Under the pieces are notes generated by a model. That model was not told the origin of the DNA. It was given only the letters and a program-made list of their open reading frames with translations, and made no database searches. A stretch of 64,000 nucleotides of DNA. Source: Pyricularia pennisetigena (taxonomy: Eukaryota > Ascomycota > Sordariomycetes > Magnaporthales > Pyriculariaceae). The translations under genes were made by a program, and so were the position numbers. The DNA is taken from positions 2,898,543 to 2,962,542 of the forward strand of contig NC_043743.1 of NCBI RefSeq assembly GCF_004337985.1, written 5' to 3'. This document shows, piece by piece, positions 21,345-33,200 of this stretch (position 1 is its first letter; each line of letters starts with the position of its first letter).

Positions 21345-23144
21345 ATGGCTTTGCTTTGCACCGCGTCCACACGTCCCTCAGAACATTATCATCAAATGGC
21401 TGACTTGGGATTCGTAGTGGCGTATCATTCACCACCAATGCAGAGCTTCGAAAGAAGTGGTGGTAGTGATGGCGGACAGGACAAGAGCCCCTTGAGCTCT
21501 ATGCCATCGAGTTTCCTAAAGACTCTCACTGAAAAAAGAACAAAATGTGGGCTCCGGTTAAATTTATACTTCTAGTCGTAGCCTGTGTTATGCTAACACG
21601 ACAGCACAGCTGATGCTCCTGCACCAAAACGTCGAGGCCCGAAGCCAGATAGCAAGCCTGCCCTGACGAGACGTCAGGAACTTAATAGGCAAGCGCAACG
21701 GTATGTCAGGACTCATGTTGCGTTTGCATAATATGTGTCTTCCGTTGCGGCATGTCGGGCTAATGACACATTGAGGACCTCGGCTCAGAACCCACCGAGA
21801 GAGAAAAGAACTGTACATAAAGGCTCTCGAGGATGAAGTGTTACGTTTGAAGGAGACTTACAGCAAAGTATCTCAAGCTAAAGACAATCTTTCAAGCGAG
21901 AACCGACAACTCAAACAACTACTCGCACAGAATGGCATTTCGTTCGGTGGTTCCATGGGGATTGCAAGCGGCCTGATGGATGACGGCGTCATCGAATATG
22001 CATCGTCAAGCGCGACCGGGAGTGGCTATGGCGGAGGACCGGCCTCATCTCACACAAGTGCCTTCACGCCTCCGCCGCTTTCCGCCCATACAGCCAACAG
22101 TCAACAGTATAGCCGAACTCCCACGGGACATGAAAGTCTGTCGCCGCGTTCCGTGGGCTACCTTCAGCAATCAAACACTCAGCGTTATCCGGGACATGCT
22201 GCACAGCCTTTGCGCAATCCAGGAGTGGACTATGAGCAGGCAGGGATTGATTTTGTATTAGCGTACGAGAACCCCCAATCTTGAAGTAAAGCCCATAAGA
22301 TCGTTTCTGTGCGCTGCCATACCGTGGCCACATGGTAACTTTCTTCGATCGACAAGTTCGCGATCGGTTATTGGCTGCTTGCTTGCGTGTCGGCAGCGCC
22401 AAAAACGTAGGCACAAATATACACACATCGACACTACGCGAAGCCGTGGGGTGAAGAGAGTGTTACTCCATCTCCACAACGCCACAGTTGGAAATCATCA
22501 CCCGGAAAAAAGAATCTGCGGACTTGGGTCATGGGTATCAATGACATAGATTGCTGACTTGATGCCGAAAGTGAAAACCCCCCGTGAAAACTGCAGTCTT
22601 GAGAAGCCATGTATGGATCACTTGCCCTGGCTGCTAGAACGCGGAACCGAGATGGGAGGCGAACCTTGCGGCCATGCTCTGATGGCTTCCTGTCCGCCCG
22701 AGCCCTTTCCCGAGCTGACACCCGACGTTCCCTTTGGCTATTCGAACGTCAAAAACGGAGACCTCAACTCGGGTCAGAGGACCTGGGAGCTGTCCAAGGG
22801 CGACCTGAACACATTGCTGGATTTGAGCAAGCGGCTCAACCTGGACGGCGAGATCACGCCTGTTATGGCCTGGGGAATGGTTCTTGCCCATCCTCGTCTC
22901 GGAGAGATGACTCCAAACGACTTTAAAAAGTTGACAGAAGAGCTATACAGCAAAGTCCGCTGCTATGGGTAAGCTGATATCAACGTCTCCTACCGGCTGG
23001 ATCTTATCGATGACTCGAAGAGTTGTCACGGGATTTGACTAACAAACTGCTAGTTTTGGCGCGGTGATGGAGGAGTTTGAGGCTCGCGACGCAATCGAGA
23101 ATGTTTTCTCGACAAAGCCCGATTCTTGTCACCAATCCTACTAG
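21345..23144 (+). CDS. bZIP transcription factor (fcr3/Yap-like)
   Basis: Nuclear DNA-binding regulator. Proposed exons: 21345-21546, 21610-21700, 21789-22262, 22597-22968, 23054-23144. The basic region is KRRGPKPDSKPALTRRQE followed by NRQAQRTHRERKE, which keeps N-x7-R; it is split by the intron 21701-21788 (GTATGT...CAG). A leucine-zipper-like coil follows (LEDEVLRLKETYSKV, LSSENRQLKQLL). The C-terminal block (FVLALEKPCMDHL, GHALMAS, LSKRLNLDGEITPVMAW, CYGFGAVMEEFEARDAI) is restored across the 334-base intron 22263-22596 (donor GTACGA) and intron 22969-23053. The first donor (GTGGGC) is weak, but SFLKTLTEKRTK joined to SDAPAPKRRGPKP fits the family. The true 5' end is uncertain: an open Gln/Pro/Ser-rich stretch at 21181-21330 may be an upstream exon. 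Domain call secure; start weak. Confidence 0.82.
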
Positions 23145-23709
23145 ACGGAATACGGTAGTTGACGCCGAGTAATTTCACAGCTTCCCCGTATAGCGGCTTC
23201 ACATAATTATGCTTTCTTGTCTTCCATATTAGGAGCAAATGGTAGGCCGGAAGCAGCAGCAACACTGAGTTGGCATTTGACAGACACTTGAATAGTGTCA
23301 AGTCGATTAGACTTAGATTTACTAGTGATACCATGCCGTTGGAAGCATAGAAGTTATCTATAGTTCTTTTGAGGATATGTAGGTTAGCTTAAGGCATCGA
23401 GTCCTTAAATAGAACATGGTAACGATGAGGGTAGCATGTGAGACATCACGTGACACAATATCACCTTAACTCAGAGTCCTGATTGCCCCGCGACCAGACC
23501 CACACACCCCACTAACTGCGATTTTTGAAGCACACAGGCAGAATTGCTCCAGTGAGGGTAGTGAACGGCAACCGACTTGGTCTGGATCTGCCCCCGACGA
23601 CCGCCAACGGTTGATTGTGACAGGTTGGACCCAGTATCTCACCTTTGAACGCACTTCTCCCTTTAGATAACTCGAGAAGGCAACAGGTTCACTTCGGATT
23701 TCATTCACA
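23145..23709. other. Intergenic region and eIF3d promoter
   Basis: 565 bases between the bZIP stop and the eIF3d start; 3' UTR of the first and promoter/leader of the second. The only marked item is the TCACGTGA palindrome at 23446-23453. Confidence 0.6.
23446..23453. promoter_or_regulatory. TCACGTGA palindromic E-box upstream of eIF3d
   Basis: An 8-base palindrome about 257 bases before the eIF3d ATG. TCACGTG is the site preferred by Cbf1-type bHLH factors in fungi. Position fits a promoter element; the binding factor is inferred. Confidence 0.4.
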
Positions 23710-25608
23710 ATGTCTCAGTCACTGGCGGACATCATCGCCGCCCTGCCGGATGGTGATGGCTGGGGCCCCGCGGTCACGACCGAACTCACTTTGAACGGCG
23801 TCCCGTATGCGCCGTTCTCCAAGGGTGACAAGCTGGGACGCATGGCAGACTGGACCGACGGCAAAGATAGGGACGGCCGTGGCGGCAGGCAACAGTACAA
23901 CAGGAACTTCCGTGGTGAGCAGCGCCTGACGATGCCCGATTCGAGTCGCGACATGCGCCCGCCCAATCTAGCAGCTCCACTAACAATATATCACATTTTC
24001 CCCGACTACAGACCAGCAGGTTTACGGTGCCGGCACAGCCTCGCTCTTCTCCGCCCCCCTGGCCGAGGACGAGTCGACATTCTCCGTCGTCAGCAACGTA
24101 CGCGACAGCACCAAGACAAGATTCGGCCGTGGCGCCGTCTTCACCCGTGGCGGCAGAGGCCAGCGGGGCGCACGTGGTACAGAGCGTGGAGGCCGGGCAC
24201 AGCTTTCCCGGGGACGCGGTGGACAGTACGGAGGTGGCTACGACAGGGGCGGAAGGTCCGCTGCGGGCGGCAGGGGAGGCCGGAGGTTCGGCTGGAAGGA
24301 CTACGACAAGCCGGCACGCAACCGGGACGCCTCGATCAACGTCAAGGCCGACTGGTCGCTGCTCGAGGAGATCGACTTCAACCGTCTCGGCAAGCTCAAC
24401 CTGGACGCCGACGAGGGCGAGGACGTCGACTCGTACGGCTTTGTTCACTACTACGACCGCTCATACGACAAGCCTGCCGTCAAGTCGGCCGAGCGCAAGC
24501 TCAACCCCATCGATCGTGCCGCCTACAACGTTACCACCTCGCTGGATCCCGTCATCCAGGAGCTGGCCGAAAAGGATGAGGCCACACTTTTTGCTACCGA
24601 CAGCATTCTGTCAACGCTCATGTGCGCTCCGAGGTCCGTTTACCCCTGGGATATTGTCATTGTCAAGCAGGGCAACAAAGTATACTTTGACAAGCGCGAC
24701 AATGCCGCACTTGACATGGTCACCGTCAACGAGAACGCCGTTGATGCGCCCCTTGAGGCCTCAGAGGGTAGCAAGGACAGCATCAACCAGCCTTCAGCGC
24801 TGGCTGAGGAGGCTACCTACATCAACCACAACTTTGTCAACCAGGTTGTCATTGAGAATGAGAACCAAAAGGTCGAAATGGAGCACGAGAACCCGTTCTA
24901 CAATGCTGCCGAGGAGACGGAGCCGCCGGCATCCAAGGCCTACAAGTACAGGAAGTTTGATCTTTCCACCAACGACGAGGAACCAGTCTACCTGGTCGTC
25001 CGCACAGAGCTGGACGCTGTGCAAAAGAACTCGACCAACGGCGAGGACCAGTTCCTGACGGTGCGCGCGCTCAACGAATTCGACAACAAGGCCCAGGGCT
25101 CGGGTGGTGCGCTCGACTGGAGGAGCAAGCTCGTCAGCCAGCGTGGTGCCGTTGTTGCGACCGAGATGAAGAACAACAGCTGCAAGCTGGCCAAGTGGAC
25201 CGTCCAGAGTATTCTGGCCAAGGCAGATGTCCTCAAGCTTGGGTAAGTTTTATCTTTTCTTTTTTTCTCAGGCCGAACGCGGATGATAAATCAACAAGTA
25301 TGAGCTAACATGTGTCACTTTTTAGTTTCGTCTCGAGAGCAAACCCCAAGTCCAACGACAAGCATGTCATTCTGGGTGTCATTGGCTGGAAGCCCAAGGA
25401 CTTTGCCACCCAGATGAACCTTCAGCTTTCCAACGGTTGGGGTATCGTCCGCACGATCGCCGACATGTGTCTCAAGCGCGAGGACGGTAAGTACGTCCTC
25501 GTCAAGGACCCCAACAAGACCATTCTGCGTCTGTATGAGGTACCTGCGGGTGGACTTGACGAGGAAGACGACAACGGCGAGATGGGTCAGGAGGAGGACG
25601 AGGAGTAG
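23710..25608 (+). CDS. eIF3d: Eukaryotic translation initiation factor 3 subunit D
   Basis: Subunit of the eIF3 complex that binds the 40S ribosome; in animals the eIF3d core also binds the mRNA cap. Exons: 23710-23914, 24012-25242, 25326-25608. The first intron (GTGAGC...ACAG) joins NRNFR to DQQVYG; the second (GTAAGT...TTTAG) joins VLKLG to FVSRANP. The N-terminal region is Gly/Arg-rich ([21 protein letters not shown]), an RNA-binding RGG-type stretch. Family blocks follow: [66 protein letters not shown] and [16 protein letters not shown]. The tail is acidic ([15 protein letters not shown]). Exon lengths sum to 1,719 bases (572 residues), the expected size for fungal eIF3d. Assignment is secure. 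Confidence 0.97.
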
Positions 25609-26041
25609 GTGAATTTGTTGGTTGCCAACGGAGTCAGGTCTAGGGGGGGTAACAAAAAAGTAATGACTTCTGATAGACGTTTGCTATGAACTGCACCGGT
25701 TGATGATCTTGACACAGCATGGATTTAGTGGTGCTTTGTATCCATGGCGTTGTCCAAAAAAAGTTCAAGATTTGTTTGACTTGTTCTGTACAGTGTTAAA
25801 TACGTGATATGAACGGAATATACTGTGTATGTATCTCATTCTCACGAAAAACGCGACACCTGGAATTTTCTATGCACCGCTCCACCACAATTGAATATGA
25901 ACATTAGTCTAGAGAGCTCGCCAGTCACGTCTCACAGTTGATGCAATGGTTTTCCGTCACCGCACACCGCCTTGAAGAATTAGGGGCCGCTGGCGTTTAC
26001 TTTCCCGCGGCTTCGCACTTCTTAAACAACTGAACAAAAAC
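25609..26041. other. Intergenic region (eIF3d / UBE3D-like)
   Basis: 433 bases: eIF3d 3' UTR and the promoter of the next gene in the same direction. Nothing distinctive is seen. Confidence 0.6.
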
Positions 26042-27694
26042 ATGACTGACAACTTCTCAATCTACGCGGAGCTGCTGCCCAACATCCGGCAAGTATCTGT
26101 CGTTGCCAGCCTCCCATCGCAATGTGACTCGTCGACTCGAGCCTTACTGCTCAGCGACGGCAGTCGCATCCATGTCACACACCGCGATGATGCACGGCTG
26201 CTCGAGCTGCCTGCCGCGGTCGTTCAAGGCGGCGGCGGCGGCTCGGCAATTTTACCGCTGAAGCCCGCGGCGGATAATGGCTGCAAACTGACCTGGCGTT
26301 TCCCACTGGGCTCGGCTCATTCCGCCCCAGCAGCACTGCGGGGAACCACTGCGCCTGGCGGCGTCGCCGGCTCCTCGGTGCCCTGGGAGGCTGTCAATAT
26401 CTCGGCCGGCTCCACGGTGCGTTGTCGGGGGTGCAAAGCGGTGCTGGTGCCCGGGGAGCGCATCGAAGAGTGGAAGGACCTGCCTAGCGCAAACTGGGCC
26501 GAGATGATGGAGTTTTGGCACTGTCACAAACCGGACGACCATGACGGACCGGATGGGCATCGGCACGACGGACATGATCGACAAGACCAGCAATCCAAAG
26601 GCGGGGCCAAGGCTGACGAGCAGATGTTGGCCAGGAGGGGCTACGGGGCAAACTCCAGCATCCAGGCGCAGCTGGGTGTGGGATTTGTGGACTTGATGAC
26701 GTTTCTCTTTGCCGAGGATGACTGTCGAGGCGTAGAGGTAAGTTATCGCATGATGGTGATATCGATGGCCGTATCAGTTCAACTTCTGGCTGCATTGCGG
26801 TTGAGCTTTTGTGATGGGTATCAAGAAGGTGGCTAGGTCCACTCAATGGCGTAGTCACCGATACAAATACCCTAGAGTAGATTTGTACACCGTCTGTTCT
26901 CGAACCAATTCGAGACCTGTCTGGACTGCGATACCGCTTTCTGGGTCTCCGGAAACGGGAGTGGTAGCGCGCCGCTGGGCAGGAGGTTGGCAACTCTGCA
27001 TTTCACCGAGGCTTACACGCGATGGACTTCTCGGGATTAGACGGAGGAACATACTCACCGCAGTGACTTATGTATCAAATCGAGGCGATTTTGCTAACAA
27101 GTGCTACAGATCCCATCACACGAAAATCTCGACGCCAGCAATAGTGTCTGGTTCTTGCCGGTCAAGTGTGCTGCATGCCTCACCAAGATAGGACACTTCA
27201 GTATGAGATCACCCGCCGTGACACTCTACAAATGGCAGGTACTCGTCGACAACGGCAGAAGCAAGAGCAGCAATCCCCCGTCCGCTGTCCAGTGCCTGGC
27301 TGCGTCTTTGCTCGCAAACGTTGCTCGTTCAGGGTCTTCCAAGTCTCTGGTAATGCCCATGACAGGCTTCTTTTCTGGGGAGAATCAAGATACGAAAAGA
27401 CGCGGCATGGCGTTACACACGTGGATACTCAACAGTACTATAAGCTACACGTCGACTCTGGGCAATAAGACCAAGAGTCCCGCCATAAAACTGCTATTCA
27501 AAGTGATTAGCGAGGAGGAGGCCGACAAGATGCTTGAGTCTTTCAATTCGGACGTGCAAGATGTAAGTCTGCCAGAAGAGGCGTTGGTGTGTGTTGTTGA
27601 CGCACTGGAGCATAGCAACAAAATCATACCATTAAGCGACAGGACTTTTCAGGGATGGACGGTAGGCCTACTGGACAGATGGGATTCTGGATAG
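26042..27694 (+). CDS. Ubiquitin-conjugating enzyme E2-binding protein (UBE3D/HECT_2 family)
   Basis: Belongs to the HECT-like E2-binding protein family (human UBE3D, yeast Ipa1), which links to an E2 and in yeast is needed for mRNA 3'-end processing. Exons: 26042-26737 and 27110-27694; 426 residues. Recognition rests on VRCRGCKAVL with the nearby FWHCHKP Cys/His cluster, IQAQLGVGFVDLMTFLF, and the CAACLTKIG block in exon 2. The intron 26738-27109 (GTAAGT...TACAG) is long at 372 bases, keeps phase 0 and joins CRGVE to IPSHENLD. A His/Asp-rich insert (DDHDGPDGHRHDGHD) follows the Cys/His motif and could bind metal or be mere low complexity. The gene is convergent with the SET-domain gene, stop codons 163 bases apart. 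Family call good, biochemical role inferred. Confidence 0.82.
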
Positions 27695-27752
27695 AGTTTG
27701 GGCCGAGTATTCTCGCGCCATGGCATGACTTTCGCCAGCCTGTTGTTGTGCT

Positions 27753-27754
<2 letters not shown>

Positions 27755-27784
<30 letters not shown>
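27755..27784 (+). repeat. T30 homopolymer between convergent genes
   Basis: Thirty consecutive T between the stop codons of the UBE3D-like gene and the SET-domain gene. On the minus strand this is A30 inside or just after the SET gene 3' end. Confidence 0.85.
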
Positions 27785-27788
<4 letters not shown>

Positions 27789-27857
27789 AAAAAAGCAAAA
27801 CAAAAAGAATACACAGCAATGAGTAGCAGCGGCACGAAATTACATACCGCCCGCATA

Positions 27858-29325
27858 TCAGTGCGCTTCATCACCTGAGCCATCCATCCTTTTCAGCCAG
27901 CTCCAATGCGACGAAGGGTCCTTTACAAAGTCCTCCATGTCCACCACAAGGGGTGACGCAGCGCCTTGCTCCACAACCCCCGCCTCCAGCGCCAAGTGAG
28001 CATACTTGAGCGCCAGCTCCCTCGAGCCAAGGGAGCCGTACGTCTCGGCGGCGAGCCGGTAGGCCTCGGCTAGCGAAAAGTCCAGTCTCTCCTGGCGGAT
28101 CAGGCTCAGCATCAACTCGACCGAGTTGGGTAGCGCAGGACCGTCCTCGCGCCATGTCAGATTGCGCAGACTGTTGTCCAGCTGGTATATGGCGTACAGT
28201 CTGCTGTCCGACAGCTTGCCCATGGCCTCGGAGAGGCTGCAGTGGGGACAGGTGCAGGTGAACCCCCAGTTGCGCTTGAGGCGTTCCTGGCGGACCTGGC
28301 GGGCGCTGTACGAGTCGATGTACGAGATGGTGAGCTCCTCGCCCGCTGCGATGTCCCGGGTTGCGTGGGTGATGTGGACGAACGACTTTGTAACGTGGAA
28401 GGCCAGGCTGTTTGGAAAGGGTGGGCTACGGTCAGTAAACAAAGCTTTTTTATTTTTTTTTATTTTTTTTAGATATCGGGATGGATGAGGAAGCCTTTGC
28501 TTACTTGGGTCGGCAGTCATGGTTAAGCCTAGAGACGCCAAGGAACGTTCCCGCATGCGGGACACCTGCTATATTCAGATTGAACGAGTTTGTGTTTGCT
28601 ATATCCCTGATCTTGGCCCCTCGCTTCGTCGAGTCCGTCTGCGAAGCCTGCGAGAGGAACTCCATCACGGTCTCGCTGGGCAACTGCTCGATGCCGGCGT
28701 CAAACAAGCGCGTCTGGTCGTCGTCGGAAATGTCAAACGTCTTGATGTCCGTGACGAGGGCGGGCCACTGCGCCATGATGAGCTGGCCGCGGCTGATCGG
28801 GCGGCGCGCGACGAGCCCGACTCCCTTGCCGGGTATCTCTTTCCGCACAAAAAGTGTCCGGTCCGCCGGCGTGTTGTCGCTGGCGGGGTCACTATTTGCT
28901 TTCAGAACGCGGGCCAAGATCTCGGCGTTGCGGGCCTTTCCGATAAAGACCATACCATGGCCGTTGGCGAAACCCGGGTTCGAGTAGACGCAGAACTCGC
29001 CGGCGCATGCATGCGGACCTCTCCAAAGTGTATCCCAAGAGTTGGTTTTGCTTGCGTTTGCTGGTCTCGCAGACCCTGGACCGGTTCTGTACTTTGCCAA
29101 GCTCTCCCATTCCAGGCCTTCCATGCCCCCCAAGACCAATCCATCCTCATTAGATTGGACGCTGCAGCAGGGCTGAAATAGACTCTGGCCTGGCTGAATC
29201 CAGGGGCACACGCCGCGTGGACCATGCTGTGTGTGAGCCTCTGGCCGTGACGAGTGGCAGAAGCCGGTGAACAAGGCCAACAGCAGGCATAAAGGCACGA
29301 CTGATGAAATCCGGCTGGACGACAT
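27858..29325 (-). CDS. SET-domain protein with N-terminal signal peptide
   Basis: Putative lysine methyltransferase-like protein. Exons: 29325-28505 and 28407-27858; 456 residues. The 97-base intron (GTAAGC...ACAG) restores RLNHDCRPN-LAFHV, the SET-domain NHxCxPN motif that contributes to the S-adenosylmethionine site. Other SET marks: RKEIPGKGVGLVA near the domain start, GEELTISYIDSY near its end, and the post-SET-like CTCPHC. The N-terminus (MSSSRISSVVPLCLLLALFTGFCHSS) is a clear secretion signal: charged start, hydrophobic core, small residues before a likely cleavage site. The stretch before the SET domain has several Cys (CPW, PCC, CAGEFC). A start at 29364 would add 13 residues ahead of the signal. 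Such secreted SET proteins occur widely in filamentous fungi, with unknown substrates. Confidence 0.85.
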
Positions 29326-30237
29326 GATGACAGACTCGGCAAATTCGAAGAGCAGCCGCACCATGTGTTTCGGAGATGTTCAATATCAAACAAAACAGAG
29401 CCGCGACACAACTCTATGGCTCCCTGGATGATGGAGGCAAGTGGGAACTATGGGCGAGAAACCTAGAGTAGTGTGAGGCGGTCCTCTAAGGGCAGATGAC
29501 GGCTTGTCGCAGGCATCTGATGAGCTCCTCGCCAGCTTTAGAATCCTTGCAAGGTCTTCAACTTATAGGCACTCAGGCCTTGCCACAACAGGGCCACAAC
29601 AGTCCGAGGGCAATATTAACATTTGGCTTCAAGTCGTTGCGCCGCAGCCGTTGGTGTACAGCGGCAGGGTGGTGCATGTTTCATTCGTTTCAAGCTTATG
29701 AGCTTGTGAGCTTTTATACTGAGAGTTTATTTTTCTGAAGATCAGCAGAGCGCTTCGACTTTTTTGTTTTTTTTTTTATGAGATGTGATGTTATGGGCCT
29801 CCCTGCTATGACATTTGACAACAAGACGCAAGGCGGGATAACATCGTCCGATCCAGATTTATGTAGGTTGGCAGGTCTGACTGGCTAGGATTTAGATTAT
29901 GGGTCAGTACGGTGGGGCCTCCAGCAGGCAAGACGTCCAACAATTGGCCAGTTCACTCAAAGTCAGCCTTAACATATTCGACGGGAGATGTCCGGGACCC
30001 TTAACTTCGTCACAGCTTCCCCTCCATCTCACTAAACCCAGGAAAGAAACAAACAGCACCGTCAATCTCTCTGCCTTTTCCCCCGTGCTCTTTCAAGCCT
30101 GCAATAAGTTTCCATAATTGATGTGACGAGTTTCTCAAGGCGACTGGGTCGCTTCGCTTGCGTCCCACAGTGCTAACAGCTTTTCTCTTAACCCTATCCT
30201 CCACTCGCTTTCTCATCCAGGTTCCCTTGGAAAAGCT
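29326..30237. other. Divergent intergenic region (SET / SNF2)
   Basis: 912 bases forming the shared promoter region of two divergent genes. It contains short T-runs near 29761-29778 and no coding signal. Confidence 0.6.
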
Positions 30238-33200
30238 ATGACATTTTCTGATAGCTCAACCTATTCTCACCATATCGCTGCTGGCTGCCTGCATGTCTCG
30301 CGGGTAGACAGTGGACTATCAGACGAACAGTGGTTTCAACTACCCAAGCAATGGAGCCCTTTCTTTCGATCCGACCAAGAGCTCAACCGCCCACTTGACG
30401 CATCAGGTGTGCATCATATCGAACTGACCGAGACCCTTGACAAGTGCTACCATTTTCCTCTAGAGCTGCAAGAACTTCTGCTCAAGCTTGCTCTGGCCCC
30501 ATTTGCAAAGCTATTTCGGCACCACTGGATTGAACTCGAGTTCGCAAGAAGCCAGGATGATGCAGACATCAACGGTCTTATCAGGGTCTACCTTTTACCA
30601 GATGATAAGGACCGATCCTTGATCAACCGTTCCAACAAACCTCTAAGGAGGCATTGGAACAATCTTCTCTCGAAGCTAGACTTTTCTGCATCCGCATGGA
30701 AGGGGAAATCGAACGCCGACCGCAGTTTTCAGCCTACATTAATGCAGCCGCCTGACGAGGAGGGAGCAGACCCCTCACTCTTGCAGCTGTTTAACACGAT
30801 ACCATCCCCAAAACCAAGTCCCGAGTATCTTCTGGACTCTAATGACCGTGACTATTGCCGGAGTCTTCTCAACTGCGATATCCCGGGGTTAAAAACCCAG
30901 CTCTTTTTGTACCAGCGCGAGGCTGCCGCCGCAATGTTTCAGAGAGAAGCTCAGCCTCTGCAGTGTACAGACCCTCGGCTTTGCCACGTTGTCGACCAAA
31001 ATGGAGACCCGTGGTTTTTTGACTATATTACTGGCGAAGTCTTGAAGGACGGACGATCATATGAAGGGGTCTCAGGGGGTATTTTAGCAGAAGAGATGGG
31101 TTCTGGCAAGACACTTATTTGTCTTGCACTAATCGCGGCAACAAGGCAGCAACCAGCCTACAGGCCTGAGATATACACGGCACCTATCATCGTTCGACCG
31201 AAACTTGGATCGCTTGCTGACATGGCGGCCGCAGCTGGATCTATGGCTTCGGTTCCATGGCGCAGCTACTTTTCCAGAGAGCAATGTGGGGATCAAGAGT
31301 ACACCAACTGTCTCGACAAGATTGAACAAAACCCCGGCTGGTATCTTATGCCTCGTCCTGCACCTAAGCGAGTTAGCCGTCAGCCAGCAGCCCCCGAACA
31401 GTCAGACAAGGTCTACTTATCTTGCGCAAGTCTTGTCATTGTGCCAACCAATTTGCTTGAGCAATGGAAAGATGAAATCGTAAAGCATACACCTGATTTG
31501 CGCACTTTAGTCTTGACAAAAACCCGACCACCTACACCTATACCAAATGCTCTTTCTCTGCTGCAGTACGACGTCATACTAATATCCATGTCTCGTTTTG
31601 AGCGGCTTATCGAGAACCGAATTAAAGACAAACACGGCTCTTGGGTTCTTTTGTCCCCTTTGGCCCAGATCCACTTCAAACGAATCATCATCGATGAAGG
31701 GCACGCATTAGGTCATTCGACTTTGGCAAAGAAGAGCAATCTTCTACTGGTGGTTGAGCACCTTCAAACCTCTGCTCGCTGGGTTGTCACCGGTACCCCT
31801 TCGAAAGGGCTTTATGGTGTGGATGGTTCATGCGCAGAACATAACGAGCTCTCAGACAACCAGGAGCGCAAAGATACCGAACACATCGGCTCTATAGCGA
31901 CGTATTACCTGAACGCTCGGCCGTGGGCCAACAAAGTTATGGAGGATGGCGATACCACCGCAGACTGGCGTGTCTACGCAATGCAGACGAAAAACAACAA
32001 CGAGGTTCAGAACCACAGAAGGCAGTCTGTTCTCAAATCGACGTTTGACTCGCTAATCATCCGTCATCCAAAGTCGGAGCTCAGCCGTCTTCTCCCGAAA
32101 GTGACAGAGAGAACTGTCTATCTCAATGGGTCCTACCAAGACGTCATGTCACTGAACTTGTTCGCGGCTTATATCATCCTCAACAGTGTGCAATCACAAC
32201 GTGTCGATCAAGACTACTTTTTCCACCCCAAGCAACGGAAATATCTCGATGAGCTTGTTTCCAACGAAAGGCAAGCGAGCTTCTTTGGCGGAAATTTCTT
32301 CACTGCGTCGGATATTCACAAGGCACTGTTGACCGCTGAGGAGTTTCTACAGAAGGGAGACGTTGTCATCAGCAAGGAAGATGATTGCCTAATCCGCGAG
32401 GCGATTGCTTTCGGCAAGATAGCAGAGGCCAACAAAATTCGGGAAGTGTCTAGCCGCTGTTTCGAGGTGCCCATATACATTGAACAGTTCCCGGGCAGAG
32501 AGTATCCCGGAGTTCTGAGCTCGTGGGCTGTCGACAGCAAAGAGGGCGATAGAATGTGCACAATATCACCACTGGTTGTGATCCTGCAGCGCTATGTCCG
32601 TCCGTGGCTCAGTTCGCCGGAATCACTCGACATTGTGTTCAACTCTGGAACATTTGCAAGTTACGGTGCAAAAGCGAGGAACAAGGCGATGGGAGGAGTG
32701 CCTGAAATTATACAATCTGGGGAAGCGCCATCAAGCATTGCATTTGCCGAAAAGGACGACGAAACGTACAAAGATGTCAGCAAACAAAAGAAGGCCCGCT
32801 CGGGGACTCTGGAGTGGGCGGATGTAAACGATACGTTGGAAAAGGACGAAGAGATTGCCGAATCGCTTACAAAATGCCGTCTCGTTTCGACAGCTTCAGC
32901 CAAGCTGTCCTACCTCATCGATCAGATTACCAAGTATAAAGATGACGAGAAGATCCTGGTTTTCTACGAAACAGAAAATGTTGGATGGTATATCGCTGGA
33001 TGTTTGGAGATGGTAAGTTACCGTTCATATGATTTCATCGGCACATGTTTGCTCTAATCCTCGACTGACTGAAAGCAAAAAAACCCAAAACAGCTGCATA
33101 TACCCCACCTCATCTACGCAAAGAATCTCAAGGCTGAGCGACGGGCGCAATATGTCGCGACATTCAACGAGACATCCAAGTTCAGGGTGATGCTAATGGA

